DNA of 64,000 bases from Eupeodes corollae (GCF_945859685.1 NC_079147.1:106747525-106811524); one strand, 5' to 3'; positions 1-12,530 are shown, numbered from the stretch's first letter. The notes: generated by a model from the sequence alone, not told the origin. Program-made: numbers and translations.

Positions 1-1410
1 CAATTGCTATAGCTCGTACACGCTTAATGGTGTGCAGCTGTAGCTTTACTTACTCAGGAGAGTGAGAGAGCTGATTCGTCTATTGTTTTAGCAATAGATT
101 GTACCGAAATATATGTATTTCTTATTTTCAAAAACTGAAATGTTTTTATGCTTGAATTTTAAGTTTTCTTTCTTCATTTTCAAAACAAAAAAATATTCTA
201 TTTAAAGATTCGATGACACAGATACGAATTCTTTTGGGTATTGAAGCAGTGGGAGAGATTTTAAAACTGCTGTGCTACCTTAATTCTTATATGTTGTCGT
301 TCTGGCTGTGTTGTTCTTTGAGAGTTCCCAATATAAACCACCTTAATTCGTTTTATTTAATTTCCTACAATATGACGAAACAGTATTATTTTTTTTTAAT
401 TTAAACATATTTTTAAGAAAACCAATACAGAAATTTAAATGAGCTTAAATTAGTTGTTTTTCTAAAAATGTAGTAGATGAAGTTCTTTAGGAACTTTCAC
501 TTTCGTTTTTTAGTTGTTTTTAAGGGTGTTTGCTTCAAAAGGGCACATTATTTGTTTTAATGTCTCATAGATATACCAAAGGCATCTAAATATTTCGAAA
601 TTGTGTTGGCAACTATTTTTGTAGGAATAGCGTTGTTGGTTGAAAACCTTGGATTGCATTTCCGGTAATTCAAATAAAAAAATAGAATCGTATATCGAAT
701 TTCTGAGAAAACTTATCCTTCAGTTAATGATACATGTGAGTCATGAACATAGAATATTTATTTAAATATGCATCTTATGTTTCACTTTAGAATCCCTGGG
801 GACATAATTTTAATACGTAAGCATAGATCTGCAAGTAAGCAATTTATTTAAGGTCTTTTATCTTTTTGTCACAATCAGTATCTTGTTGTATTTGAATATT
901 GATACGATACGGTGAGTCGTGGTATGCATATGTTTTAATATTTTCACTTCCTAAGCAAGTCCCTAGTTTAATTGTCTATTGCATATAAATTATAATGGAT
1001 TTCTCCTCTGCGAAGCCCGTTTAAATGAGTGATTTTGCTTAAAATTATCAATTTCCTGAAAGTGTAAATAGAACAGTAACCCTGGTAAAAAGTAAAAATA
1101 AAATCAAACATTTAAAAAATAGTTATGCAAATAGGTTCAGAAATCGAAGCTCAGGGTTTTGATCCTTGATCAAATTGAAGCAGACCTGGGTGGAGAAAAA
1201 CCAAAAAGTAAACAAAGGTTTAAGCTTTTCAACAAAATACTAACCAATGGTGGATACAGGGAGGGAGTCGTAAGTTCATAGCATCCCTGGGAGAGTATTT
1301 TTTTTTTGAATTTTCGTAGGAATTCTTTGAATTTAAAACTAATCGTTTTGCGCTAACGCATATGATCAACAATACAAAATTCGTATTTTAATGCTATACA
1401 CGTTGTTGTA
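1..1410. other. AT-rich stretch without a recognisable gene
   Basis: I see no convincing coding region, RNA gene or repeat end. The 63-codon open frame at 213-404 has a low-complexity composition and no family features. The stretch probably holds old, unrecognisable transposon debris, since a LINE fragment begins right after it. Confidence 0.6.
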
Positions 1411-1534
1411 AGAAGTGCGCCCCAAAAACTACAAAAACCAATGTAGGATCCTGACGAATCTTCCCCACCATTTAATTTCCGACCGATTGAACTTACGGCT
1501 CTTCTTTCCAAGGTCATGGAAACGCTGATTAATT

Positions 1535-3249
1535 GTGCCGTTTATTTTGAAAGTGGCATAAGTCACTTTTGTTTTAAGTCGAGATATTTAAGACATTTGT
1601 TATACCGTTAATTACCAATACTTCTCTCGAAGAAATCTCAATAGTTTTCAACTTATTGAGTGCAAATTTTTTAAAAATGAAAAGATACCATTCAATTGTA
1701 TTTACTTACTTACTTACTTAAGGTGGCGCTACAGTCCGGGGCGGACCTGGGCCTCAACCAACAAGCGTCTCCAGCCAGCTCGGTCCCTAGCTAGCTGTCT
1801 CCAGTTTCGCACGCCAAGTTGGTTTAGGTCCTCTCCCACCTGGGTACGCCACCTGAGTCGCGGTCTTCCTCTACTGCGCCGTCCTTAGGGATTGGATTTG
1901 AAGACCTTCCGGGCTGGAGCGTTGATGTCCATTCGCTCTACATGACCTAGCCATCTAAGCCGTTGGACTTTAATTCTGCTAACTAGGTCAATGCCGCTGT
2001 ACAGCCCGTACAGTTCGTCGTTATATCTTCTCCTCCATTCTTCATCTATGCGTACGGGACCAAAAACCATACGAAGAATTTTTCTCTCAAAGCATCCTAA
2101 GACGCTCTCATCTTTCTTTGACAGGGCCCAGGCCTCAGCGCCATAAATGAGAACCGGGATGATGAGTGTCTTATAGATGGTGATTTTACATGCTCGAGAG
2201 AGGACTTTACTTCTCAATTGCCTTCTAAGTCCAAAGAAGCAGCGGTTTGCAAGAGTTATTCTTCGTTTGATTTCAGCGCTGGTGTCGTTGTCTGCATTAA
2301 TAGCGGTGCATAGGTAGACAAAGCCCTTAACTACCTCAAAGTTATAGCTGTCTATGGTGACGTTTTGTCCAAGACGTCGTCGTTCAGTGTAATTTTTTGA
2401 TGACAGCATATACTTGGTCTTGCCCTCATTGACCACTAAACCCATCTTCTTCGCTTCCATCTCAATGCTCAAAAACGCTTCACTGACATCACGCTTTGAT
2501 CTTCCCATTATGTCAATATCATCTGCGTATCCGAGTAATTGGATGGACCTTTGGAAGATTGTGCCTCTAGTGTTGACGGTTGAGTTTTGAATAATTCTTT
2601 CTAGCACGATATTGAAGAAGTCGCATGACAGTGCATCGCTTTGTCTAAAACCTTTTGACATCAAATGCATCGGTAAGATCAATTCCGACCTTGATAGAGC
2701 AGCGTGCATTCTCCATCGTCATTCTGCACGAACGGATAAGTTTGACAGGGATGCCAAAACTAGACATTGCTCGGTAGAGCTCTTCCCTATAGATGCTGTC
2801 ATACGCGGCTTTAAAATCGATAAAGAGATGGTGGTGGTGGGTATCGATTTGAAGCTCCTGGGTTTTTTCCAAGATCTGCCGTAGTGTGAATATTTGGTCG
2901 ATAGTGGACTTTCCTGGTCTGAAGCCACACTGATAAGGACCAATCAGGTTGTTGACGAATGGCTTCAGACGTTCACATAATACGGCAGAGAGGATCTTAT
3001 ACGCAATGTTAAGGAGACTGATGCCTCTGTAGTTGGCGCAGTTGCGAGGGTCTCCTTTCTTATGAATCGGGCACACTATGCTGAGATGCCACTCATCGGG
3101 CATGCTTTCTTCCGACCATATTTTGCAGATGAGTTGGTGGATGCTCCGTACCAAGTCATCGCCTGCTGCTTTAAATTTGTATTTAGTGTTGCCATTAAAT
3201 CGATTTTTTTGAAAAAAGTGACTTATGCCACTTTCAAAATAAACGTCTC
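1535..3249. mobile_element. TIR DNA element inserted in the CR1-like LINE
   Basis: The two ends form a 36-bp terminal inverted repeat with only two mismatches. The left end begins GTGCCGTTTATTTTGAAAGT and the right end, read inward, begins GAGACGTTTATTTTGAAAGT. Both continue GGCATAAGTCACTTTT. The host LINE reads ...gattaatt before it and aattatcag... after it, so AATT is duplicated (1531-1534 and 3250-3253). Apart from a later RTE-like insertion, only about 230 bp of its own DNA remains, with no transposase, so it is non-autonomous. The superfamily is not clear from the 4-bp duplication alone. Confidence 0.75.
1700..3185 (-). pseudogene. RTE-like LINE copy 1, RT and C-terminus, 5'-truncated
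   Basis: Read on the minus strand, this encodes a non-LTR reverse transcriptase: IVCPIHKKGDPRNCANYRG, FRPGKSTIDQIFTLRQ, motif A FIDFKAAYDS, motif B degraded to FRQSDALS, and motif C YADD (in GYADDIDIMGRS). A C-terminal tail follows with VQRLRWLGHVERM. The frame shifts near 2645-2700. The 3' end is a tetranucleotide run of (TAAG)n (minus strand), seen as repeated ACTT at 1702-1720, which is typical of RTE-type LINEs. The 5' part with endonuclease is missing. It lies wholly inside the TIR element 1535-3249. RTE assignment is a family-level inference. Confidence 0.8.
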
Positions 3250-4770
3250 AATTATCAGCTCAAGAAATATCTCTAAGATCGAAAACTCCTTAATGACCGA
3301 CAGTATGGCTTTCACAGCAATATGTCTACTGGCGATCTCATAGTTCATCTCACCGAACTGCTCCACTGGTCATTGCATCGTTTTGGAAAAAATAGAATTA
3401 TTCCACTTGATATTTCAAAAGAATTTGATAGGGTTCGTCATCAGGCTCTCTTATCGAAAATTGGGTGCTTTCGGTTTTCATGAATCCCTTCATTGGATTA
3501 GTAATTACCTTTCTGATCTTTCAACACATTGATTGGATGGGTTCAAGTATAAAAACCACAAAATAAATTCCTGTGTGCTCTGTTCTATCTCCAACATTCT
3601 TTCTCATTTGTATCTGCAACTTCAAATCCAATACATTGTCCCGCTGATGATTGTAATCTAATCTTATGGCTGAAACTGCCCAAAACAAACTTTTGAGAAA
3701 AAATATTAGCTGCTGTGTCATTTTAGAAATGTCAGACGAAGTTGATGCGTGTTTGTGCTTCAGCCATTAGGTTTTCATATTTGTTTTCAGAATCACATCC
3801 CACTTTTTCGGATGTGGAAATGCAATGACAAAATATGATAAAATTAAACAGCATTGTTTAATGGAGAATACAAATCCATACAAAACAGTGTGGAATTTAA
3901 AGTTTCGAAAACTCAATGCTCAATCTTGTATCGTTAAATCGAGTTATACGCCCTTGTCATTATCCATGGACGGCAACTGTATCAATAAGACTATAAACAT
4001 CTCTATATTATCGGTATGTGTGTCACCAACTGCCCCTTGTGGAAAGTTTGAGTTTACTTAGGCGATGCAAGAAATTTGTTTTCCTTCTGATTCGGCTATT
4101 TTCTACAGGACTTATGTACGTCCAAAGCTTGAGTATAACTCCCATCTCTGGGCTGGTGCTCCTCCAACTTATTTTAGTCCTTATAAAAGGCCAATGACTC
4201 AAATTGTTACTTAGCCTTTCTTTCAAATATGTACATAAATATAAGGTTAATGGGCTGGCTATACGAATATACAATAGTAAATGCTTGTACTGGTAAATTT
4301 TGATAGTACTCCCACGGTGCCAGAATTTTTTCATCTCTTCTGGTTCTGATATGGCTGTAATTTACAAAGCCTTAAATCGTCTAAAACTTGAATATAACTC
4401 GTATATTTGGACAGGTTCCCACCCCTAAAACAAGTTTAAGTATTTTAAGCAGAATCCAATGATGGGCGATAGAATTATAACCGAAACAATTACGTCACTC
4501 GAACACCGATCCAATGTTTCACGCCTTTCGTTGTTTTAACGATAATTTTATAAGCAGTGTTCTGTTGAATTAGCCAGTTCCATTCTCCTACATCAGTTTA
4601 ACCTTGAGCTCAATTTCGAATATACTGCCAAGAATAGCGATTCTTTTTTTAACCGCACATCGAGAATGTGGAATGCTTGACTCTGTTTTTCTCTATCATT
4701 TTGATATTTAAACTCCTTCCCTATTTTTCTAAACATGTTAAGGGTATAATTTACCCCTTGAGTGCCCGTT

Positions 4771-5351
4771 AATTATATAAAAACAACGTTGATACTATTA
4801 ACTAGCTTTGGATAATTTTTTCCAGTATCAACTTAAAATGGTATTCATAAACATTTTCTCTTTCTAGTATTTACTTCAAATTTTGCAAGTAAATAAAAAC
4901 CAAACTTGATATTTCATAGTAAAAACTTTTGTGTGTTGAAAAGCAACATACATATTCGCGTTTGTGAGTAGAATTTCAAAGCAATAACAATTGAATTTCA
5001 AAGCAATAACAATTTCAGAATGCCGTACCATTTCGAAAAAGAAAACGATTGAATTTTAAAAATTATTACAGCTAATATGTATCAGTAATAAATATATAAA
5101 GAGACTTAAAAGGTACTCAAACCGAAAAAAGATGAGGAGCAGCTTCCCCTGTGGAAAAGATGCCATTATTTTTACGATATAAAGGAGATTCAGAATTTTA
5201 AATTGGCGTTGGGGAAGACCAGGATTTCATTAGTTTAGAACTTTTTACTTCGTATAGATAGAAAGGCATTCAAATGTGTTTACAAATCTGAATAAGATTA
5301 AACGGTTGATATAACGATCCAAAGCGTGTACAAATATTTGTATAGTATATA
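4771..5351. other. AT-rich spacer, no gene seen
   Basis: No coding region or transposon end recognised. The only structure is a perfect short tandem duplication at 4971-5014. Confidence 0.5.
4971..5014. repeat. 22-bp tandem duplication, two perfect copies
   Basis: The unit starting GAATTTCAAAGCAATAACAA and ending TT occurs twice head to tail (4971-4992 and 4993-5014) without mismatch. It looks like a recent replication-slippage duplication. Confidence 0.9.
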
Positions 5352-6122
5352 GGGGAGAGTGGGTCACATTTGAACACTTTTTGCTTTCGCAGCTACTGGA
5401 ACCATACATGTTCGATTTATTGATGTGTAAAGCTTACTTACATGGAACAATGCTATTGAACTTCGATTTTAAATAATATTTGGTTCATTTATGAACATAT
5501 TTTTATTAAATTTTATTTTTTAACCAATATACATGCTTATGTTCAAAAGTGCCCTATGTATGAGGCACTTGTACTCTGGTTCTCGTATTGAAAGCGTTGA
5601 GTGACGCTTCATTAAGCCATAAATCCATTCAATTCCAGCCCTTTAATTTTCTCTCCATGCTTCGGGACATTTTTGCAATAATGTGGTGTATTCAAAAGCT
5701 AAAACTGGAGCTTGAATTTTGGTCAATCCGTAATCTTCGAGCTTCGTATCAAATATTTTTCAAGCGTCTTTTCTCACAATTAATAAAAACTTGCTGTTTT
5801 GAATATTTGCTTGAAAATTTTAAGTTTTGTCGCTCCTTACTACTTGTTAACTTTTTAATACGGTAATACAATGTAGTTGGCAATATTCCGAAGGCAGCAG
5901 CAGCCCTTCTTAACGACATTGTTATATCCAAAACTGCTATTTATTATGGCACTTTTAGCATCATCTTCATTGACTAATGTGGATTTTTTTCTCTTTAGGT
6001 GCGCACCAATTCGGAATGTCAATGACGTTTAAGGATAGATTGTTGCCAATTTAAAATATTGAATTACTTTTAAAAAACCGTAATAAACTAAAATACGTGT
6101 TCAAATGTGCCCCACTCTTCCC
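5352..6122 (-). mobile_element. pogo-like non-autonomous DNA transposon with TA target duplication
   Basis: The ends form a 26-bp inverted repeat with two mismatches: the left end GGGGAGAGTGGGTCACATTT and the right end, read inward, GGGAAGAGTGGGGCACATTT, both followed by GAACAC. The element is flanked by TA on each side (5350-5351 and 6123-6124), as expected of the Tc1/mariner/pogo superfamily. Inside, on the minus strand, is the remnant of a psq-type helix-turn-helix (5749-5931), the usual N-terminal DNA-binding domain of pogo transposases. At 771 bp it is far too short for the catalytic DDD domain, so it is an internally deleted derivative. Confidence 0.8.
5749..5931 (-). pseudogene. psq-type HTH remnant of a pogo-like transposase
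   Basis: The minus-strand reading begins MDITMSLRRAAAAFGILPTT and continues LYYRIKKL. This matches the psq/CENP-B N-terminal helix-turn-helix pattern (a run of small residues between two helices, then a TLxxRIK recognition helix), which binds the transposon ends. The rest of the transposase is absent. It sits inside the TIR-bounded element 5352-6122, which supports the assignment. Confidence 0.65.
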
Positions 6123-6124
6123 TA

Positions 6125-6930
6125 CTGGCAATTTTGGATTCCTTTGTCAAATAAGAAGTTAAAGACAAAATATAATTTATTAAAAAAGTGTCGGAGATAA
6201 AAAGTAGCCATGAGGCACACCATCGTTTATTTTGTAGATATCTTATATAAAGATCTTTGCATTTTTACGCTATCTCTTTCCAGCTTATTGGATTGCAATA
6301 CTTTGTGTTCTATTTTTATGCAAATTTGAAAGTGCTGGCATTTTAAAATTTCATATTTGTCAGGATGTGTTGTTGTTGTAATTTTATGTTCGGAGTTGTT
6401 TCGAAACATTTATTCAATATTCAAAAAATATGTTAGTTTTTCTTTTATTACATTTTAAAGCAAACGAATTAAAAAAATCACTGTAAGCAAATGTATTTGT
6501 AATTTGTAATTTAGTTTAAAAAAACCGATTTTGTTAAACATATTTTTATCTTGTCTCGTTTGAATAAATATGTAAATGTTCTTTATTTAGTTTTTAAATT
6601 TAATTTTATTATGTTTTCTCCTTCTATTTGTTAAATCGAGATCTTTTGTTAAAAATTGGTACGATAGTGAAATGAAAAGCCCATAAAATCCAAAAAACAA
6701 GTTAAGGGCAGTCTTGAAGTAAAAATAATTACAAATTTTTTTGTGATTCAAGACATATTTTCAACAAAGCAAATAAGTCGCTATCAACGGGTTATAACTC
6801 AACTTTTTAAAACTTTGATACTTCTGGTTTTGATACCATAAACAGTTAATAATACTTCAACCAGTGATAAATCTGACGTAATATATCAAGACTTTGAACT
6901 ATTGAATTCTTTTTTTTTTACTTAACTGAT
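6125..6930. other. AT-rich stretch, no gene seen
   Basis: Short low-complexity open frames only; no conserved motif or transposon end found. Confidence 0.5.
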
Positions 6931-7381
6931 ATGAACTTTATGTTATAAATGCAGCCAAAATTATATCTAATCTTGACGATGCTTATATACCAGGACTTGA
7001 TGGTATAACATTTACTTTTTTGAAAGACTGCGTAAGTAATTTATCGGTTCTTTCGTCTATTCATCTTAATATCTCAATATCTTCTTATGTTTCCACCGAT
7101 TTGTAAAAGTTCCATTAAATACCCTTACCAAGCTAGAAAGTTGCTAGCTAAGCCATTTATGCTAAAATGGTTTTCAACAGAAAATGGCAAAACGGTTTGA
7201 AAGTAAGGTTTTTTCTTGTAATTCATCCGTTGTCTAAACAATTCTATTGTATCAAGTTTTTGAAATATAAAAATTCAGTCCAAAACGTATTTTCGAAAAC
7301 TATGAAAGTATCAAATTCAAGTTCTCTCGAAACTTCATATAAATTTAAATAAAGACCCAACACTAATGAGAATTTTAAAAA

Positions 7382-7396
7382 CTAAGTAAGATACTA
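7382..7396. repeat. Left target-site duplication of the LOA element
   Basis: CTAAGTAAGATACTA is repeated perfectly at 12636-12650. The first four bases could also belong to the 3' tail, so the secure duplication is 11 bp (GTAAGATACTA). Confidence 0.9.
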
Positions 7397-7763
7397 TGCC
7401 CGGCAAAATCCTCATTTAAACCCTCCAAGTGGGTGCCAGGCGGGCAATGATCACCACAGTAATCCTGTGCGTTTTTGGCAGGATGGTGATTAGCTAAGGT
7501 TGAGTTGGATCGCTGAATTGTTGTAACTCCTCAATAGTGCAACGTTCGGAAACCCAATTTAATCATAGTTTAGAGGTTCCTAATTTCAGTGGTGGTGTGA
7601 GCGTACTAGTACGAAAACCGTGCCGAAGAATGAAAGGCTGGGGGATAAACCAGTCGTTAACGAGCTCTTTCGGATGCTGTGGCAAGGTCCGTCATACTTC
7701 TGCCTTACCCCGGCAAGCGGCTCTGCCGGCTGACCGTCTTTCCGCTTTACTCGTGGGAATACA

Positions 7764-9319
7764 ATGAAAAAATTTAAAAATAAACAAACAAACAAAACTA
7801 TTATAAAACAAAAAAATCGCACCAAGGTTGCCAATGCGGTCACATCACCTGAAAAGGCTGTCGAGCCAAATCAGGTGTGTGAACGTGTTGTCAACCCTGT
7901 GGTTGCTACTAGTGGCGAGAGTCCTTCTCCCTCTGCTAGCCGCAACATGTACTTGAAGGAATTACCCGTCAGTGGAACAGCTGTGAAGCTCGGCAGTCCC
8001 AATGGCGGAAATTCCACACCCCGCCTCTTCCCCGCTCCTGCAAAAAAGGGACACCCCATCCGGAGAGACAAAATCTGCGACATGTGGAATTGACTCAAAG
8101 GGTGAGGGCACACCCGGATTGGCATCGGTAGCGATTAAATCTGGAGGTGGACCCACATCTGTGACACACGGACATAGTTCTGGGCCGGCCAAAAAGAAGT
8201 CCAAGAAGTCACAGGCCAATCGAGACCAACGCAATGCCGAAAGGATTCTAGACGCAGTCGGTGTCATACCGGCGGCGGTAAGAACCCGAGTGGGCTAGTG
8301 GCTTTCTTAGCAAAAAAGCTAAACCGACCTGCGGCGACTCAACGTCAAAGCGAGATAGGTCTTTCGAGGGTGACAAGCCCGAACCAAAAAGGCAGAAGGT
8401 GCTTTCCAACAGCACATCAGCCGTCAACAAAGATCTCTCCTTCAGCGACGCGCTCAAAGGTAAGATCATTGCCGCGGTCATTGACAGGAGTCATGTGGAT
8501 GGTAACATCTCTCATGATCATTGGGCAGAGGTCAAGGCTCACCTCGGTTTCAGATTTGTATCTGTTATCGAGGAAAATCCGGGGCCTCTCCCAGACACAG
8601 CCGATGCAGGATGGTACCAAAATCGTATCAAACTCATCGCCTGTGGTGATCAGAGATCTTTCGATCTATACAGGGCTGCTGTCAATGGCTTGCCAGAAGT
8701 CTGGCCGGGTGCCAAGCTCGAGGTTGTTGCAAGGGAAAATATTCCTTGCCGGCCAAGAGCACGTATAATGGTCCCGGCTCTTCACAACTGTCCAGACATG
8801 ATCATGAAAATGATCAAAACAAGTAATCCGGACCTGCCTACTCACGACTGGAAAGTACCAAAGGTTGAGAAGGAGACAGTGGGTCACTATAGATCGGCTC
8901 TCGTGCTGATCAATAGGGAATCACTGGCTCCACTGGCCGCGACCAAAGGTGTGATTAGGTATGGTTTCGATGAAATCATGATGCGTATATACAAAAAAGA
9001 TGAAGATACGCTAAACACGCCTCCCACTGAAGCCTCTTCAGCGGAGGGAAGCGATTCATTGGCAACGAAAATGGAGGTCGATGCAACACCAAAAGTGGAA
9101 CCATCGACATCCACTGCCCCAAATAAGCCATCCGACGTGGAGGCTAAAACTAAAGTCGACAGTAACTCCGACATGGAGACTGAAGACGCCACCTTAGGCA
9201 TCACCCAGAAGAGTGAGGAAGACCTGCTTAGGTCCTCCTCAGACGAGGAAAACGCCGACAAAACAGTGGTGGAGGTTGATCTGACTAATAGTAGCAATGC
9301 TGCGATTAGTACAGATTAA
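7764..9319 (+). pseudogene. LOA ORF1 (nucleic-acid-binding, DUF4780-type), two frameshifts
   Basis: The reading passes through three frames: 7764 to about 8010 (Lys-rich start MKKFKNKQTNK), about 8010-8296 (contains GPAKKKSKKSQANRD), and 8299-9319 (open to the end). The last part holds the conserved block: VIDRSHVDGNISHDHW, then VWPGAKLEVV and PCRPRARIMVPA, typical of the DUF4780 domain of insect LOA-type ORF1 proteins, which are thought to bind the element RNA. An acidic, Ser/Thr-rich tail follows. ORF1 ends TAA at 9319, 23 nt inside ORF2 in another frame. The frameshifts make this copy non-functional. Confidence 0.8.
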
Positions 9320-10403
9320 TCTCCATCACGCCATCATGGCCACGAACAACGTGATACTCCGACTGCATATGAACAAGGAAGACATCGTCTTAATACAGGA
9401 GCCGTGGGTCTCAAACTCCATCATCAGAGGTCTCAGGACTCCTGGCTATAAAATATTATATGCATCGGAGAAAGGTGAACCAAGGTCATGCATGTTAGTA
9501 AAAAATGACTTAAACATATTTTTACTCCCCAATTACAGCGACAAGGACACCACCACCGCTGTCCTAACAACAGATAAGGCCACCTACTGGCTCATATCCT
9601 CCTACCTTGGCCACGACAGCCCAATTCCTGGAAACACCTTGAGGAAGGCAATTGCGGACGCGCAATCGAAAAAAGTTGGTCTCCTAATTGGTTCAGACGC
9701 TAACGCCCATCACACGGTATGGGGCAGCTCTGATATAAATGAGAGAGGTGAGTACTTATTTGATTATTTACTAAGCACTAACCTACTCATAAGTAATATT
9801 GGTAATGAACCCACATTTGTAACCAAAAATAGGAAAGAGGTACTTGATATTACATTTACCTCTGACTCGATCCACAATATGATTTCAAACTGGCATGTCT
9901 CAAAAGAGAATTCCTTCTCCGACCACAAATACATTCAGTTTGAGCTCAAAGATGTAGCAATTACATCTACGGGATTTCGAAATCACCGGAATACCAACTG
10001 GGAGCGTTATAGGGAGGTACTAGCACAACTGCTTAATCACAACCTTCTTAAAATCTCCTCCAGTAAAGATGAACTAGACCTTTCTGTAAATCATCTCACC
10101 GAAGCCTTAAATGAATCAATGAGATCTTCATGCCCTGTAACCATTTTAAAGGGTAAAAAGAAACCTCATTGGTGGCATAAAGAATTAGAACCATTCAGAA
10201 AGAGCTGTCGTAAACTCTTCAACAGATCTAAGTACACTAGATCTCCTTCTGACTGGGACTTATACAAACAAGCTCTAAAGCAATATAAAAAAGAATTAAG
10301 AAAGAGTAAGAGGTCTTCTTGGAGAAATTTTTGTGGTAAAATAGAAAATACTCAAGACTCAGGAAAATTCTCTCAAAAAGTCCAACAATACCTAGTGCTT
10401 TAA
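9297..10403 (+). pseudogene. LOA ORF2, endonuclease part
   Basis: The start ATG at 9297 overlaps the end of ORF1. The protein opens MLRLVQINLHHAIMATN and shows the exonuclease-endonuclease-phosphatase signature in order: QINLHH, the catalytic-region Glu in IQEPWV, GSDANAHHTVWGS, and the terminal SDH (in FSDHKYIQF). This domain nicks target DNA to prime reverse transcription. It stays open for 368 codons and then goes out of frame near 10385; the RT continues in the next frame (ALKTETGTWTI). Confidence 0.85.
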
Positions 10404-12530
10404 AGACAGAAACAGGCACGTGGACTATCACAGATGAAGAATCTCTTAATCTGTTATTAGACACCCACTTTCCAGGTAGTTCTAACATACTCAACGACTT
10501 AACATCAGAGTCTCAAGCTTCTACAAGCGATTTAGTTGATCTAATAACGCGGGAAAAACTGCAATGGGCCATAGACAGCTTTGATCCATATAAATCTCCA
10601 GGACCAGATGGAATCATTCCGGCCGAACTAAAAAAATGCTCAGACATGATTATTCCACCATTAGAAATCATTCTGACAAGCTGTGTAAGGTTGAGATATA
10701 TTCCCAAAGCCTGGAGAATGGCAAAAGTAGTCTTCATTCCCAAAGCAAGGAAACCCTCACACGTTAACCCTAAAGATCTACGACCAATCAGCCTATCATC
10801 CTTCCTTCTTAAAACCTTGGAAAGATTGATTGAAATTTATATCAGACATAATTTAAAACCATGTCTCATTTCCACAGCTCAACATGCTTACTCTAAGGGA
10901 AAATCAGTAGAATCACTGGTACGTACTATTGAACATTCCCTCGAATACAAAGAATATAACCTGGTAGCGTTCCTAGATATTGAAGGAGCTTTCAACAACG
11001 TCAGTTACCAGGCGATCACAACAGCAATGGATAAGCTGAAATTAGAGAAGTCACTCATAGATCTTATAAGATAAGAGAAGATATAAAATTCCTCAGATTA
11101 GCCCACCCAAGATTAAAGGAATACCATTAAGCTTTTCCGACCAAGCTAAATATTTGGGCCTCATTTTAGACAAAAAACTAAATTGGAAGGCAAATATTGA
11201 TGAAAGAGTCAAAAAGGCTACTGTAGCGCTTTTTACTTGTAAAAAGGCCATACGATCAAAATGTGGCTTCTCCCCAAAAATAACCCACTGGCTATACACT
11301 TCGGTAATTAGACCGATACTCATTTATGGAGCTGTCGTATGGTATTGGATGGTAAATCTAAATAAGCTCATCAAAGTCCAGCGGTCAGCAGGTATGTGCA
11401 TCATAGGAGCACTTCGCTCAACACCAACCGCAGCACGGGAAGTGCTTTGCCTAACACCTTTTGACATCTTCTCCAAAATGGTGGCAGCCAACTCATGCGT
11501 GAGGCTTAGAGCCACCTCTCAATGGACCAGTAACAATACTGGACATACAACCATTCTAGACAATTTCAGATCTATCCCAGATCGCTTAGACTATACCACC
11601 CCAAAAATGGTATTTGGTAAAAGATTCCATGTGTCCATCCCTTCAAGATCCTCCTGGGAAGAAGAGGGACCCCTGGAAGACGATGCGGTACACTTCTATA
11701 CTGACGGTTCAAAGAGCGATCACGGAGTTGGAAGTGGTATCTTTTCAGAACAACTGAATCTCAGTCTATCCTATAGACTTCCCAATCAATGTAGTGTATT
11801 CCAGGCAGAAGTAATGGCCATTAAAGGAGCACTATCCTGGCTCAAAGAAAACGTTATATCTTGTAAAGATATACGAATCTTCTCGGACAGCCAAGCCGCT
11901 CTTAAATCTCTCGCGTCTGTCTCCACAAACTCTCGAACAGTCCACGATTGTCAATCATCTCTGAAGGAGATGACGGAACAGTTTAACATTCACCTCATTT
12001 GGGTGCCGGGCCACAGAGACATTCCGGGAAATTGCAAAGCCGATGAGCTTGCCAAAAACGGAACACTTCTGCCTTATGTTAGACAAAAACATAACATAGG
12101 AACACCACTTGCTACATGCAAATATCTTCTCAAGCAATATGCTTTAGAAACAACAAATACTAGATGGTCACAAAGTACCACCTGCCTGGCAACCAAGCAA
12201 ATATGGCCAAGCATTGACTTAAAACGGTCAAAAGGCTTGATATCACTAAGCAGACAAAGTATAAGCTCTACAATTGGAGTAATAACGGGACACTGCCTCA
12301 TAGGTAGACATGCTCTGAGGCTAGGGGTCTACATAAATGACTTCTGTAGAAGCTGCATGGACGAGGAGGAAGAGGAAACAGTCCAACACCTTCTATGTAC
12401 ATGTCCAGCACTCTCCATTAGAAGGAATTGCTTTCTCGGTAATCCCTTCTTCGATAATACCAGTGAACTGGCAAATATTGACACAAAACGTCTCTCTAAC
12501 TTTATTAAAAGTACAAAATGGTTTGTTTAA
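10404..12530 (+). pseudogene. LOA ORF2, reverse transcriptase (deleted palm), RNase H and C-terminal motif
   Basis: The RT begins with the fingers: YKSPGPDGIIPAEL near 10590-10630 and DLRPISLSSF near 10775-10805. Motif A reads FLDIEGAFNNVSYQ (10970-11010). After DLIR at 11074 the frame stops, and the next homologous segment is already past the YADD box (SDQAKYLGLILDKKLNWKA at 11137-11190), so motifs B and C are deleted. RNase H is intact in frame: YTDGSKSDHG, a Glu in FQAEVMAIKG, SDSQAALKSL and WVPGHRDIPGNCKADELA. A C-x2-C motif (CRSCMDEEEEETVQHLLC) ends the protein. Without YADD it cannot polymerise. Confidence 0.85.

Larger units (their letters stand above)
1420..4770 (+). mobile_element. 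CR1-like LINE fragment (copy A), split by a nested insertion
   Basis: This is a decayed non-LTR retrotransposon reverse transcriptase on the plus strand. Around 1490-1530 it reads the finger/palm start (a YRPI-type motif, then SKVMETLIN). After an insertion (1535-3249) it resumes with the motif A region (LDISKEFDRV near 3400-3440), the thumb and the C-terminal LINE region (YRTYVRPKLEYNSHLWAG near 4110-4160, and a RMWNA motif near 4665). The same family occurs at 43385-44512 and 52545-53565, and those copies allow the alignment. Several stops, frameshifts and a small internal rearrangement near 4330-4420 show it is dead. Clade assignment (CR1/L2/Jockey group) is uncertain. Confidence 0.7.

Noticed and set aside
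2612..2884. Plus-strand ORFs over the RTE-like LINE copies (also 36248-36643 and 60609-61043)
   Set aside because: They are antisense shadows of the reverse transcriptase frame and recur only because the LINE recurs.
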